A DNA stretch of 64,000 nucleotides from Clostridium gelidum (GTDB lineage Bacteria; Bacillota; Clostridia; Clostridiales; Clostridiaceae), in the NCBI RefSeq assembly GCF_019977655.1, contig NZ_AP024849.1, positions 3,691,001 to 3,755,000 of the forward strand. Direction: 5' to 3'. The position numbers and the translations under genes were made by a program. This document shows, in pieces, positions 51,124 through 60,846 of the stretch. Position 1 is the first letter of the stretch. Each line of letters begins with the position of its first letter. Below the pieces are notes generated by a model, which was not told where the DNA came from, did no database searches, and saw only the letters and a list, made by a program, of their open reading frames with translations.

Positions 51124-51804
51124 TTATTCATTCCCCTCATTTATAAAGTTTTCAAAATAATTCTCTTTAAATAAATTTCTTATATATGTTTCAATTTCTT
51201 TTATATCAAAGTCCATCTTAAATGCATTTAGATTATAAATTGCTAAATTAAAAGCAACATCTTCAATATCCTTTTTATTTTCATCCATAATGTAAGATAA
51301 CATAACTCCATTAATAGAATATATAAATGAAATAGTCGCTATTTCAACATCAATAATTTCAACTAGATTATTTTTTTTCATGATTTCAAATATAGGCATA
51401 ACAACATTCTTTATAGAATTTATAATTTCTTTATGCTTATTTTCAAATGTTTCATTAATGCTTATAGTTTTTAATAATAATATTAATACTAGTTCTGGAT
51501 TTTTATCTTGGACATAAACAAGTGATGAAATAATACATGCTAATCTTTTAGCACCTGTCACTTCACAATCATTACCAACTATCTTAGCCATTTGAAAATG
51601 CATATCAGCAATTTCATCATATAAAGCTAGTAAAATTTCTTCTTTATTTGAAAAATAGGAATAAAAACTTCCTACTGAAACTTTTGCTTCTTCAGTAATG
51701 TCTTTTATAGAGCTATCATTATATCCTTTAGTTGAAATTACTTTTGCAGCAGCTTGTAATAACTTTTTTCTTTTAATATTCTTGCGTAAATCTATTTTAT
51801 CCAT
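51124..51804 (-). CDS. TetR/AcrR-family regulator
   Basis: 226 residues from the ATG at 51804 (site tatggaggttaggt); upstream codons to 51864 have no site. HTH: 'KLLQAAAKVISTKGYNDSSI', 'KDITEEAKVSVGSFYSYFSN', 'KEEILLALYDE'. The remaining ligand domain is helical. A perfect dyad stands 24-51 bases upstream and is a likely autoregulatory site. The gene forms an operon with the DUF6790-like membrane gene; the effector is unknown. Confidence 0.88.
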   Translation of the reverse strand: MDKIDLRKNIKRKKLLQAAAKVISTKGYNDSSIKDITEEAKVSVGSFYSYFSNKEEILLALYDEIADMHFQMAKIVGNDCEVTGAKRLACIISSLVYVQDKNPELVLILLLKTISINETFENKHKEIINSIKNVVMPIFEIMKKNNLVEIIDVEIATISFIYSINGVMLSYIMDENKKDIEDVAFNLAIYNLNAFKMDFDIKEIETYIRNLFKENYFENFINEGNE

Positions 51805-51827
51805 ACCTAACCTCCATATTTTTAAAA

Positions 51828-51855
51828 TTGAAATTGAATTCATATTCAATTTCAA
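51828..51855. promoter_or_regulatory. candidate TetR operator
   Basis: A perfect 12-bp inverted repeat ttgaaattgaat (51828-51839, 51844-51855) with a 4-base centre tcat, directly before the TetR start. Total 28 bp, the usual size for TetR-family sites. Binding is inferred. Confidence 0.7.
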
Positions 51856-51889
51856 CATTATCATATCCTAAGTTTATTGTCAAACACTT

Positions 51890-51937
51890 CATTAAAAATA
51901 AAAATACTGACTTTTATATTACTAAAGTCAGTATTTT
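51890..51937 (-). terminator. terminator after the LuxR-type gene
   Basis: A perfect 13-bp stem (51902-51914 with 51924-51936), extended by A/T pairs, is followed leftward by TTTTATTTTTAAT. It lies about 95 bases after the stop of the LuxR-type gene. Confidence 0.8.
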
Positions 51938-52030
51938 CATTGCTAATTATTACTCCTCTATTAAATTTAGTTTATTACTATATACTCTAAAAGCTGTTAT
52001 TATTGAGCCAATTACACATATCAATAAAAG

Positions 52031-54586
52031 TTAAAGTATTTTTCTTCCCTCATTTACTGCTTCTACTCTATTTTTCACTCCAAGCTTAGAATATATATTT
52101 ATAATATGAGTTTTTACTGTTGAAACAGATATAAAAAGTTTCTCCCCAATTTCTTTATTACTCAATCCATCTATTAAAGTTTTAAGAACTTCTATTTCTC
52201 TAGGACTTAACACTTCATTTTCATCCTTTATACCAACTACTTCACTAAGCTTCTTCACAAATTCTTTATTATCTTTATCTTCTAATAACTGCACTTTAAA
52301 CTTTTGTATTATTTCTTTTAGGTATTCCCTGGTTTTGAAATATGGAAACAATATATCTTCATCTCTAGAATAAAATATAACTTCCTTTAAAATATTTAAA
52401 CATTCCCTTGTATTATCAGGCGTAAGTTTATTTAGCAGTATCACTTTCCATACTAGAGAATATACAAGCAAATATCCTATCCCATTCTTTCTAGATATAA
52501 ATGCAATTCTATTAAATTCATTTAAACTCTCTTCATATTTCCCTTTCTTAAAAAGAACCATTCCATATGTTATCCCTAGAATGTCAGAATAAGTTGATTT
52601 CTCATACTGCCTTTTATAAATCTCTATAAATTCATCATACTCTTCTGTTTTTATCCTATTTTCAAAAAATAACAATCTAATCTTAAGTGCTAATATTTGA
52701 ATATATACATAATTATCTTTATTTTCTTTGTCTATATGATTTAATATTTTTTCGCATTCATAAATATTACCTTGAATATATTTAACTTCTGCTAAATTAT
52801 AATCAATACTCACCTCTAATGCATTAAAAGCAGCGCTTCCTTTGTATTCTTTAAGTGTTTTTTGCGCTTCAAGTAAAAGTTCTTCCGCTTCTTTATCCAT
52901 AAGTTTCTTTATATAAACTCCTGGCAATCCCACATTCTTAAAAATTGTAAAACACGATTTATAATTTTTCTTGCTAACACGCTCATTTAATTCTTTATAG
53001 CCAATTAAACTTTCATTTAACTTTCCCATGTCCTCTAGTAAAGATACTTTATTATATTTATAAATTAAATCTACATAACTGTTATTTAATTCTTTATTAG
53101 ATTTCTTCATTAAATCCATCATTTCAAAAGATTTTACAAATTCACCTGCAAAGCCTAGTGCCCATGAGGCTAAAATATAATAAATTGTTTTAGTAAGTAT
53201 ATTTAAATTACCATCAATTTCTTTAGGAAAGATAAAATAACACTCTTCTACATAATTATTATTTAATATAAGTCCAAATAATTTAATAGAATTTACAATA
53301 TTGTTGCCACTACTATAATCTATTGAATTAATTATTAAACCGCATCTTTCATAATCCAAATTTAAATAATTATAGAAAATAGATATAAACGCCAAATCTA
53401 CACTTTTACTATAATATTCTAATGGGAATCCATTCAAAATTTTAGTTGCTACAATATTATGTGCATTTTTTTCTAATACATTTATTGCATCATCATATCT
53501 ATTGTAATTCATAAAAATACTTACTGCCTCATCAAAGCTTTTCTCCTTAATTAATGAAAATGTAAGTTTATCTATAATTTCATTCTTAACACTTGGTTCG
53601 TATTTATCAAAAAGTTCTATAAGATGCTGTCTTAATACATTATGATATCTAAATATCTTTTTATCTTCATCTATTGTAATAATTAAAATATTTTTTTCTA
53701 TTAAATTATCTATTATTTCAAATCCATCTTTATTATCTATATCTCTATAAATACTTGGATTTACATAACTTAAGGGTGAAGTTTTAACTAGAAAATCTAT
53801 TTCCTCTTTTGATAAACTACTTATAATTTCATTATTCATATAATCAATGAACAGCTTATTACCCTTTGGTATATTATTTATAGTTTTGTTGCTGCCAAGT
53901 ACTGTTAATAAAAGTTTAATCGCTCCTATCCAACCTTCTGTAATTTGATATATTTCTTTAATTACTTCACCATCAATAATCTTATTAGTAGCATTTTTTA
54001 TAAACTCTTCTGTCTCATCTAAAGTAAGATTAAAATCCTCTGAAGTTATATTAATTACTCCCCCTTTCATAAGAATATTTCCTAAATAAATCTTAATATC
54101 ATGTCTTGAAATTAGAACAAAATGTATATTACTTGATGAATTAGATATAAAATATTCAATAGTTTCTAAAAGAAACTCATCTACTATATAATGAAAATCA
54201 TCCAGTACTATAAATAATTCTTCTTCACTAATAAGTTCATTAATTAAAGATGATATTAATTCAAAAATATCCTCTCTCTTTACTAATGGATTTACCATAT
54301 CAATATAAAAATTTAAATTTTCTATATTATTTTTCAATCCCTGCAAAACATAAGTCCAAAAATAAGATAAATCATCACTATTTTCATCTAATGAAAGCCA
54401 CATGTAATTATTCTGTTCTCCAATATAACTAGAAATAAGAGTACTTTTACCAACAGCAGCACCGCCTTTTACTACTGTTAGCTTATTTTCTAAAATACAC
54501 TCAAGCTTGTCTTGTATCTTTTTATTTCTATGAAGAACATTTTTACTTTTTGGTCTTATTAACCTTGTATAAAGAATATTTTTCAT
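52031..54586 (-). CDS. MalT-like LuxR-family ATP-dependent regulator
   Basis: 851 residues. N-terminal STAND-type NTPase: Walker A 'VVKGGAAVGKSTLISSY' (41-49) and Walker B 'LFIVLDDFHYIVDEFLLET'. A long helical TPR-like middle (about 330-770) senses signal or partners. The C-terminal LuxR HTH is clear: 'LSPREIEVLKTLIDGLSNKE', 'IGEKLFISVSTVKTHIINIY', 'SKLGVKNRVEAV'. It is transcribed 47 bp after the ABC-2 exporter genes and probably activates them. Site ttaagggtgattaa. Confidence 0.88.
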   Translation of the reverse strand: MKNILYTRLIRPKSKNVLHRNKKIQDKLECILENKLTVVKGGAAVGKSTLISSYIGEQNNYMWLSLDENSDDLSYFWTYVLQGLKNNIENLNFYIDMVNPLVKREDIFELISSLINELISEEELFIVLDDFHYIVDEFLLETIEYFISNSSSNIHFVLISRHDIKIYLGNILMKGGVINITSEDFNLTLDETEEFIKNATNKIIDGEVIKEIYQITEGWIGAIKLLLTVLGSNKTINNIPKGNKLFIDYMNNEIISSLSKEEIDFLVKTSPLSYVNPSIYRDIDNKDGFEIIDNLIEKNILIITIDEDKKIFRYHNVLRQHLIELFDKYEPSVKNEIIDKLTFSLIKEKSFDEAVSIFMNYNRYDDAINVLEKNAHNIVATKILNGFPLEYYSKSVDLAFISIFYNYLNLDYERCGLIINSIDYSSGNNIVNSIKLFGLILNNNYVEECYFIFPKEIDGNLNILTKTIYYILASWALGFAGEFVKSFEMMDLMKKSNKELNNSYVDLIYKYNKVSLLEDMGKLNESLIGYKELNERVSKKNYKSCFTIFKNVGLPGVYIKKLMDKEAEELLLEAQKTLKEYKGSAAFNALEVSIDYNLAEVKYIQGNIYECEKILNHIDKENKDNYVYIQILALKIRLLFFENRIKTEEYDEFIEIYKRQYEKSTYSDILGITYGMVLFKKGKYEESLNEFNRIAFISRKNGIGYLLVYSLVWKVILLNKLTPDNTRECLNILKEVIFYSRDEDILFPYFKTREYLKEIIQKFKVQLLEDKDNKEFVKKLSEVVGIKDENEVLSPREIEVLKTLIDGLSNKEIGEKLFISVSTVKTHIINIYSKLGVKNRVEAVNEGRKIL

Positions 54587-54633
54587 TTAATCACCCTTAA
54601 TATTTTTCTATTGTGTATATTTTACCATATTCT

Positions 54634-55587
54634 TTAAGAATAGCTTCTTATTTTATTTTTATTGATTAAAAAGGATGAAATTATCATTAAGAAAGAGACT
54701 ACAATTACAATTCCTATATCTGCATAACTGATACCCTTGCCATTTTCTAATGCAATTGTAAAATTCAAAATATGTCTTTGAGGCATTATATTTCCAATTA
54801 CGTTTATAAACCAATTATTTGATATGGTGAAAAAGCTTCCTGCAAGTAAAGTTGTTATTATATTTATCATATTTCCAAGCATAGTCGCACTTTCTTCGCT
54901 TCTTGTAACTGAAGACATTAATAATCCAAAAGCTGAACCTAAAAAGGATAAAATCATTATAATAAAGATTAATTCTAAAGCTGTTACACTTGTATTTAAA
55001 TTAAGTACTTCTTTAGATAAGACTGTAATTATTCCTGTTGGAACAAAAATCATTAAAAATACTGAAACAAAATGACTAAATACATATTGTTCATAAGATA
55101 TATTGGCACTTATTACCCTTTTAGCTATACCTTTTTGATCATCAAAAAAGAATTTATAAAGCATTACTCCGAGTATTATTACAAACATGGTTATATATCC
55201 AACTATGTTTGCAGCTACCCCTCTCTTTTCACCAGCTTCAAGTGCTACTTTTTCTCCATTTGCTATTCTTTCTAATTTATTTTTAAATTCCTCATCTTTA
55301 ATTGTTTCTACAACTGCTTTTCCATTTTCAAAAGATATGATAGCTTCATATTTATTTTTTACTAAATCTGAAAGTGGTACCTTATTTTCAAGCTTTACAA
55401 TATTAATTTCATCACTATTAAAATTGATGTCGGTATCTCCTACAACTCCAATATTAGCTTTAACCATAAAACTGCTTGAAAAATATATTGCAGTTGCTAT
55501 AACTATAGGTGTTATTAATACTGGCATCATTAAATAACCTTTGTTATTTACCATTCTATATAAAATTCCTTTTATAACATTTATCAT
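54634..55587 (-). CDS. ABC-2 type exporter permease (second)
   Basis: 317 residues from the ATG at 55587 (site ggaggagaaaaaat). One N-terminal membrane segment ('MMPVLITPIVIATAIYFSSS'), an extracellular loop of ~100 residues, then five more segments ('VGYITMFVIILGVMLYKFF', 'FSHFVSVFLMIFVPTGIITV', 'FIIMILSFLGSAFGLLMSSV'). ABC2_membrane_3 type. It pairs with the permease encoded before it and the ATPase to form an exporter of unknown substrate, perhaps an antimicrobial peptide. Confidence 0.87.
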   Translation of the reverse strand: MINVIKGILYRMVNNKGYLMMPVLITPIVIATAIYFSSSFMVKANIGVVGDTDINFNSDEINIVKLENKVPLSDLVKNKYEAIISFENGKAVVETIKDEEFKNKLERIANGEKVALEAGEKRGVAANIVGYITMFVIILGVMLYKFFFDDQKGIAKRVISANISYEQYVFSHFVSVFLMIFVPTGIITVLSKEVLNLNTSVTALELIFIIMILSFLGSAFGLLMSSVTRSEESATMLGNMINIITTLLAGSFFTISNNWFINVIGNIMPQRHILNFTIALENGKGISYADIGIVIVVSFLMIISSFLINKNKIRSYS

Positions 55588-55605
55588 ATTTTTTCTCCTC
55601 CATTG

Positions 55606-55624
55606 TTTGGTGACAGTCACCAAA
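55606..55624. other. intercistronic palindrome between the two permease genes
   Basis: The perfect arms tttggtgac/gtcaccaaa with a single central base lie just past the stop of the first permease gene and before the ribosome site of the second. It may be a stem-loop that tunes expression of the two genes. Confidence 0.5.
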
Positions 55625-55625
55625 A

Positions 55626-56369
55626 TTATATATAATCTTCAGGTTTATAATTAAAATGCATAACAATTAAAGCTGCTATTGATAATAAAAGTAATCCCAT
55701 AACTATAACGCTATAATTCTGAAAATTATTATCATATATTACACTAAAGGATAAATCTAATATCCACTTTATTGGAGATAAATTAGCTATGCTGCTAACT
55801 GTTTTCCCTAAATTATCTACTGGGAAAAACATGCCTGAAACAAAGGCTAATATGCTTGCTACATTAGAAAGTATTGTATTAGTCAATTCTTCAGTTTTTA
55901 TAAGGACACAAGCCGCACCTCCAATTGTCACGGTGAAAAATAAGAATGTCATCATTAATCCAAGAACATATATAAAATTCTCTCCTCCAAAATTAACGAT
56001 TTTAAAATAATTCATTATAACCATATTTAGAGAAAAGCTTATTCCCATAAAAAGATAAGAGCTTATTATTTTTGACATGTAAATTGTGACTTTTGATATT
56101 GGTGCATAAGCTATTCTTACATTTCCCTGTCTTAACTTCTTTTCCATAAAAGTATTTGGAGTTATAGTCAATGAAGTAATTATCAAATATATCATCATAG
56201 TAACTCCATAATAATCATATGCTGTAATCCCCTCACTACCATAAAGGCTTGAAAAAATAAATCCGAATAATCCAATTAATAACCAAGGATAAATTGTACA
56301 TATTGTTACAACAACTGGTGTTGTAATTAGATTTCTAAAATCTTGCTTAATAAGCTTCCATAAAATCAT
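55626..56369 (-). CDS. ABC-2 type exporter permease (first)
   Basis: 247 residues with six membrane segments ('TVCTIYPWLLIGLFGFIFSS', 'YYGVTMMIYLIITSLTITPN', 'LGLMMTFLFFTVTIGGAACV', 'YSVIVMGLLLLSIAALIVM'). ABC-2 permease. Its start (site gattagaggtgtgaaaaa) is 12 bases after the ATPase stop; the second permease follows. Confidence 0.87.
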   Translation of the reverse strand: MILWKLIKQDFRNLITTPVVVTICTIYPWLLIGLFGFIFSSLYGSEGITAYDYYGVTMMIYLIITSLTITPNTFMEKKLRQGNVRIAYAPISKVTIYMSKIISSYLFMGISFSLNMVIMNYFKIVNFGGENFIYVLGLMMTFLFFTVTIGGAACVLIKTEELTNTILSNVASILAFVSGMFFPVDNLGKTVSSIANLSPIKWILDLSFSVIYDNNFQNYSVIVMGLLLLSIAALIVMHFNYKPEDYI

Positions 56370-56381
56370 TTTTTCACACCT

Positions 56382-57326
56382 CTAATCCCTTAATTTTCTT
56401 CCAGTTAACTTAAGGAAGACCATTTCTAAATTTCCTTCTTCACTAGTCATATGACTTATTTTTATATTTCTGTGAACTAAGCTTAAAATTATTTTGTCTA
56501 AATTTTCTATTTCCTTAATTGTTGTTACACTTAAGCAATTCTCATTAAGCTCTACCTTTTGTATTCCTTCTATTTCATATAAAAAGTCATATTTAAATTC
56601 CTGTCTCTTTGAAATGTCTATTGATATTTTATAAATTCTTGTATTCTTATAGCTTTCCATAAGTTGCATAATTGTTCCCTCTGCTATTTTAGTTCCTTTG
56701 TCCATTATAACTACCCTGTCAGCTATTTCTTCAACTTCCTCCATATAATGAGTTGTATAAATTATAGTTGTTCCATTATCTCTTAATTTCTTAATTGACT
56801 CTAAAATATGATTTCTAGATTGTGGATCAATACCTACAGTTGGTTCATCCAGTATTAAAATCTTAGGCTTATGGGCAATCGCACAAGCAATGTTAAGTCT
56901 TCTTTTCATTCCTCCTGAAAAAGTTATTGGTTTACTATCCTTTTTATCTTCTAGCCCTACCATTTTTAACGCTTCCAGTACAGCATTTTTTAGATTTTTA
57001 CCACTTATTCCATATAAAGATGTAAAAAATTCAACATTTTTATATGCTGATATTTCTTCAAATATAGCAAGCTCTTGTGGCACAATTCCTAGTTGCTGTT
57101 TAATCCATTTAGCATTATCTTTCATTTCTCTGTCAAAGAATTTAATTTCTCCATCATCATGCTTTAATATAGTTGAAAGAATATTTATAGTAGTACTTTT
57201 ACCTGCACCATTAGGTCCTAAAAATCCTAGTATCTCTCCTTTATATAAATTAAAACTCAGTCCATCCACAGCCTTACTTTCCTTATAATACTTTTTTAAA
57301 TCTTTTACTTCTAATATTGCTTCCAT
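56382..57326 (-). CDS. ABC exporter ATP-binding protein
   Basis: 314 residues. Walker A 'GFLGPNGAGKSTTINIL', Q-loop 'GIVPQELAIFEEISAYKNVE', signature 'FSGGMKRRLNIACAIAHKP' (Phe-Ser-Gly-Gly rather than Leu-Ser), Walker B 'KILILDEPTVGIDPQSRN' and switch His in 'TIIYTTHYMEEVEEI'. About 90 residues follow the ATPase core, as in the drug/lantibiotic exporter subgroup. It is the first gene of the exporter-LuxR operon (site tgaggtgataatta). Confidence 0.92.
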   Translation of the reverse strand: MEAILEVKDLKKYYKESKAVDGLSFNLYKGEILGFLGPNGAGKSTTINILSTILKHDDGEIKFFDREMKDNAKWIKQQLGIVPQELAIFEEISAYKNVEFFTSLYGISGKNLKNAVLEALKMVGLEDKKDSKPITFSGGMKRRLNIACAIAHKPKILILDEPTVGIDPQSRNHILESIKKLRDNGTTIIYTTHYMEEVEEIADRVVIMDKGTKIAEGTIMQLMESYKNTRIYKISIDISKRQEFKYDFLYEIEGIQKVELNENCLSVTTIKEIENLDKIILSLVHRNIKISHMTSEEGNLEMVFLKLTGRKLRD

Positions 57327-57373
57327 TAATTATCACCTCAAGGACTATAATACTCTCTAGTCTTATTGGGTGT

Positions 57374-57393
57374 AATCAACCGAAAGGTTGATT
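57374..57393. promoter_or_regulatory. hairpin or operator upstream of the ABC operon
   Basis: A perfect 8-bp stem, aatcaacc-gaaa-ggttgatt, lies 48-67 bases before the ATPase start. Rightward it has a GAAA tetraloop; leftward the loop is TTTC. It could be a DNA site for the MalT-like regulator or a leader hairpin. Confidence 0.45.
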
Positions 57394-57559
57394 TATTACA
57401 GTTAAACATTTATTTAATAGAAATTATAATATACACAAAAATATAAAACTTTTAATCAAATATAAACTTACTTTAATCTAAAAAAAATAATTTACTCTAA
57501 TTAAGTAAATTATTCTCTTATTAATTTTTTCTATTAATATATTATTATTTGACTATGCT

Positions 57560-58162
57560 TCACCATATAAACGGGATAATTCTTTTAGTATGTTGCTTAT
57601 ACTCCTTATAGCTTGTCTTGAAGTTATTTTCTAATATTTTCTCTTCAATTTTAATTCGATATCCATATATTACTGCAATAATAATTAAAGTTCCAATAAT
57701 TCCAATTATGCTCCTTAATGCTAGAGCTATTCCGATTAAAGATAATATACTTCCACTATATGCTGGATGTCTAATATATTTATAGGGGCCAGTCTGAATT
57801 ATTTTTTGATTTGAATTCACTTGTACTGTAACAGTAAAATATTTTCCTAGTGTGACTACTGAGTATAGCCTCAATATAATTCCAGTAATAATAAATATAA
57901 CGCCTAACCAAAATATCCATATTGGTAATATGAACAAATTATTTTTTCTACAAAGAAGATTAAATGTTATTATAGCTATGCTGCCAGATATTATCATCAG
58001 ACAAGACCCTTTATCTCTTTTTTTCTTTTGTGAATTTTCTCTATTGTTCTTTGAAGTGAAACTGAATATAAATACTTCTGCCATAATATAAAATATAAAT
58101 GCTATTTGAAACACTTCTTTAAATATAGCCGTCTCAAAATATGAATCTCCAAACAAATACAT
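57560..58162 (-). CDS. isoprenylcysteine carboxyl methyltransferase-like membrane protein
   Basis: 200 residues with five to six membrane segments. The C-terminal region has the ICMT/PEMT signature: 'QTGPYKYIRHPAYSGSILSL', with the SAM-binding R-H-P-x-Y, followed by 'YGYRIKIEEKILENNF' and 'YKEYKQHTKRIIPFIW'. It methylates a lipid or protein carboxyl group; the substrate in bacteria is unknown. It follows the DUF3021 gene by 15 bases. Confidence 0.88.
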   Translation of the reverse strand: MYLFGDSYFETAIFKEVFQIAFIFYIMAEVFIFSFTSKNNRENSQKKKRDKGSCLMIISGSIAIITFNLLCRKNNLFILPIWIFWLGVIFIITGIILRLYSVVTLGKYFTVTVQVNSNQKIIQTGPYKYIRHPAYSGSILSLIGIALALRSIIGIIGTLIIIAVIYGYRIKIEEKILENNFKTSYKEYKQHTKRIIPFIW

Positions 58163-58177
58163 ATAAATGCCTTCTTT

Positions 58178-58579
58178 CTATTTTTCTAATAATTTTTTAT
58201 TTATGTCTTCTGCATCATTTTGAGTAGAAATATAAATACTTAATATGGTTATTCCATAAACCAGTGCTATTATTAAAGTACTCTCAACTAAATCATATAT
58301 TGATGCAATTTCTATTACTTTCAGTGGTATTCCAATTAAAAAAGTAATTATAGAAGTTATAATAAATTCAAAAGTTATATGAATAACTTGGGATTTAATT
58401 CGCAAATCTTCCATAAAATAAAGAATTATGTTTATTAATATAATAATTAAAATCAGAAAGATTTCCGAATTTACATTAATAGTACTTTGTTTATCCATAA
58501 AATGCATAATAATAGTTATTATATTTGCTGTAGTAAATGCCGTGCAACTTCCAAAAAAATACTGATCCTTTCTTTTCAT
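58178..58579 (-). CDS. DUF3021 membrane protein
   Basis: 133 residues from the ATG at 58579 (site gattggaggaaatt). Four membrane segments ('GSCTAFTTANIITIIMHFM', 'IFLILIIILINIILYFM', 'FEFIITSIITFLIGI', 'STLIIALVYGITILSIYI'). DUF3021 proteins are found next to LytTR regulators and often inhibit them at the membrane, which fits: the LytTR gene is 24 bases upstream. Confidence 0.82.
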   Translation of the reverse strand: MKRKDQYFFGSCTAFTTANIITIIMHFMDKQSTINVNSEIFLILIIILINIILYFMEDLRIKSQVIHITFEFIITSIITFLIGIPLKVIEIASIYDLVESTLIIALVYGITILSIYISTQNDAEDINKKLLEK

Positions 58580-58603
58580 AATTTCCTCCAATCTATATTT
58601 GCC

Positions 58604-59041
58604 TTATATATTTAATTTGCGTTTTACTTCTTGTACATAACTTCTATTAATAATCAGCTTTTCTCCATTGGACAAGGTTGCAAGTAATCTGCCATTAATC
58701 TGACCTTTAACCTTCTTTAATTTAGCTATATTCATAATGCAAGCTTTATTTATACGAGTAAATTTTGTTCCTTCTAATTTTTCTTCTAGCTCATATAACT
58801 TCATATCGCTTTCATAAACATTATCCCTACAATAAATATACGTTTTGTTATCAACAGATTCAAAATAATAAATATCCCTTGAATAAATCTGTGTAAATTC
58901 ATTTTCTATTCTTCCATTAATAATTAACTGTTCTTCAAAAATGGTTGCAGCTAATTGCTTAACATATTCGTTTTTTTCTTTGCATTTAATTTGTATTTCT
59001 ATCTCATCAACTAAAGGCTCTTCAATTATTTCAATTCTCAT
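58604..59041 (-). CDS. LytTR-family DNA-binding regulator
   Basis: 145 residues from the ATG at 59041, preceded by attgaaaggaggaaaatt; a longer reading to 59134 starts in non-coding sequence. Residues about 45-145 form the LytTR domain: 'QIYSRDIYYFESVDNKTYIY', 'LYELEEKLEGTKFTRINKAC', 'ATLSNGEKLIINRSYVQEVK'. There is no receiver domain, so it is a stand-alone LytTR, normally controlled by the DUF3021 membrane partner. First gene of a three-gene operon with DUF3021 and the methyltransferase-like gene. Confidence 0.9.
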   Translation of the reverse strand: MRIEIIEEPLVDEIEIQIKCKEKNEYVKQLAATIFEEQLIINGRIENEFTQIYSRDIYYFESVDNKTYIYCRDNVYESDMKLYELEEKLEGTKFTRINKACIMNIAKLKKVKGQINGRLLATLSNGEKLIINRSYVQEVKRKLNI

Positions 59042-59236
59042 AATTTTCCTCCTTTCAATTAAAGAATAGCACAAGGCAATTATGATAACAATTGTGTAGC
59101 AAGTATATTGCAAATATAGGCTGGTGACTTGCATATAATATTAATAATAATAAAAGTCCTCCCCTCTACCATATTCTATTTATTGTTTAACTTCTATCAA
59201 CATTCTCTTATTTTAATTTCTAAAAATTGTTTAACA

Positions 59237-60622
59237 TCATAAAATATCAACTTGAACTTCATCTAATGTATTTTCATCATCTGGAATAATTTTAAATTCT
59301 TTAATTAAATCTACGGCCAAAATTACTGTTAGTATAGTAGTTAATATATCTGCAATAGCTTGTGAATATATAATTCCGTTAAATCCAATTAAATTAGGTA
59401 AAATGAGTATTATAGGAATAAACATAATTCCTTGTCTGCAAATACTAAGAATTCCGCCCTCTCTGCCTTTACCAAAAGCTAGGAAAAATGTTGCAATTAC
59501 CATTTGAAAACCAAAGGTTATAAATACAATTGCATTGACTTTAAGCGCTGTGCTACCTGTAGTTTTTACCAAATAATCATTACTAAATATAGACATAATT
59601 TGACTTGAGTATGTATACATTAATATTGCTGCAATAATACAAAATACTGTTGCTTGAATTGTAGATACCTTCATTATTTCTTTTAACCGCTTAAAATTCT
59701 TTGCACCATAGTTGTATCCGGCAATTGGTTGCACTCCTTTTGAATAGCCAAATATAACATAAGTTGCTACTGCAAATACACGTGTTACAATTCCCATAGC
59801 TGCTACTTGCTCTGTTCCATAAATACTAGCCTTTAAAGTTATTAATCCCATTGAAACACTTGCTAATAAGTTGAATAGAATCGTTGGAATTCCAACTTTA
59901 AGGATCTCTGTGAAAATATTCTTATGAAAACTTACATTATGAATAGATATTTTTAAATAACTTTTTGAAAATGTGTACCAAATATAAAAACTTGAAGTTA
60001 TTGCTTGTGCTATTACTGTAGCTATTGCAGCTCCTCTTATTCCTAAATTCAATTCAAAAATTAATATTGGAGCTAATATTATATTGGAAATTGCTCCAAT
60101 TATCATTGCTGTCATGGATATTTTACCTTCTCCTTGAGCTGCCATTATATTATTCATAGTTACATTAAAAAGAGGTAATATGCAAAAAGATATACAAATA
60201 ACACCATATTCTTTGGCAAAAGGCATAATAGTTTCTGTTGCACCTAATGCTAGTAACACTTTATCTAAAAACATAATTGTAAAAATAGTAATAATTATTC
60301 CAGCTGTTATACTGCTAAATACTGCTGTAGAAGCAGTTTTATTAGCTTTATCAATATCTTTGTTTCCTAATAGACGTGAAATATACGATCCAGCACCAGC
60401 TCCAATCCCTACACCTACCCCAACAATTCCTTGTGTAATAGGAAAAGTAATTGATATAGCACCAATTTGGTTTATTCCAAGTATTCCAGCAAAATATGCA
60501 TCTATAATATTATACGAAGCATTTACAAGCAGACATATAATCATCGGTATGCTAAGTGTTAGTAATGCCTTAGATACTTTTTCATCCTCCATAAGTTTCA
60601 TGTTTTTGGTATTTGTTTTCAT
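59237..60622 (-). CDS. MATE-family efflux transporter
   Basis: 461 residues with twelve membrane segments in two halves ('LSIPMIICLLVNASYNIID', 'GVGVGIGAGAGSYISRLLG', 'KVGIPTILFNLLASVSMGL', 'GYSKGVQPIAGYNYGAKNFK'). The layout matches MepA-like MATE exporters, which move drugs or metabolites out using Na+ or H+. Site taggaggaatttttt. It stands alone between the LytTR operon and the two-component genes. Confidence 0.9.
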   Translation of the reverse strand: MKTNTKNMKLMEDEKVSKALLTLSIPMIICLLVNASYNIIDAYFAGILGINQIGAISITFPITQGIVGVGVGIGAGAGSYISRLLGNKDIDKANKTASTAVFSSITAGIIITIFTIMFLDKVLLALGATETIMPFAKEYGVICISFCILPLFNVTMNNIMAAQGEGKISMTAMIIGAISNIILAPILIFELNLGIRGAAIATVIAQAITSSFYIWYTFSKSYLKISIHNVSFHKNIFTEILKVGIPTILFNLLASVSMGLITLKASIYGTEQVAAMGIVTRVFAVATYVIFGYSKGVQPIAGYNYGAKNFKRLKEIMKVSTIQATVFCIIAAILMYTYSSQIMSIFSNDYLVKTTGSTALKVNAIVFITFGFQMVIATFFLAFGKGREGGILSICRQGIMFIPIILILPNLIGFNGIIYSQAIADILTTILTVILAVDLIKEFKIIPDDENTLDEVQVDIL

Positions 60623-60783
60623 AAAAAATTCCTCCTAATTTATAGTCATTTTAAAATTATTGATTATTTTAATGGTTTGAACCATTTCCTTAAAATTATT
60701 CTAATCTTCTAATGTAAACTGAATTTAAATTAGAAACCTAAATTTTTATTAATATAATACTTTTAACATAAAACATTTGAACA

Positions 60784-60842
60784 AAAAAACTGTATTCTAA
60801 CCTTATAATTTATAAGCTTAAAATACAGTTTTGATATAATTT
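60784..60842 (-). terminator. terminator of the two-component operon
   Basis: Arms aaaactgtatt (60786-60796) and its partner (60832-60842), with an AT-rich loop that folds further (ttataatttataa), are followed leftward by TTTTTTTG. Confidence 0.8.
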
Positions 60843-60846
60843 CAAT

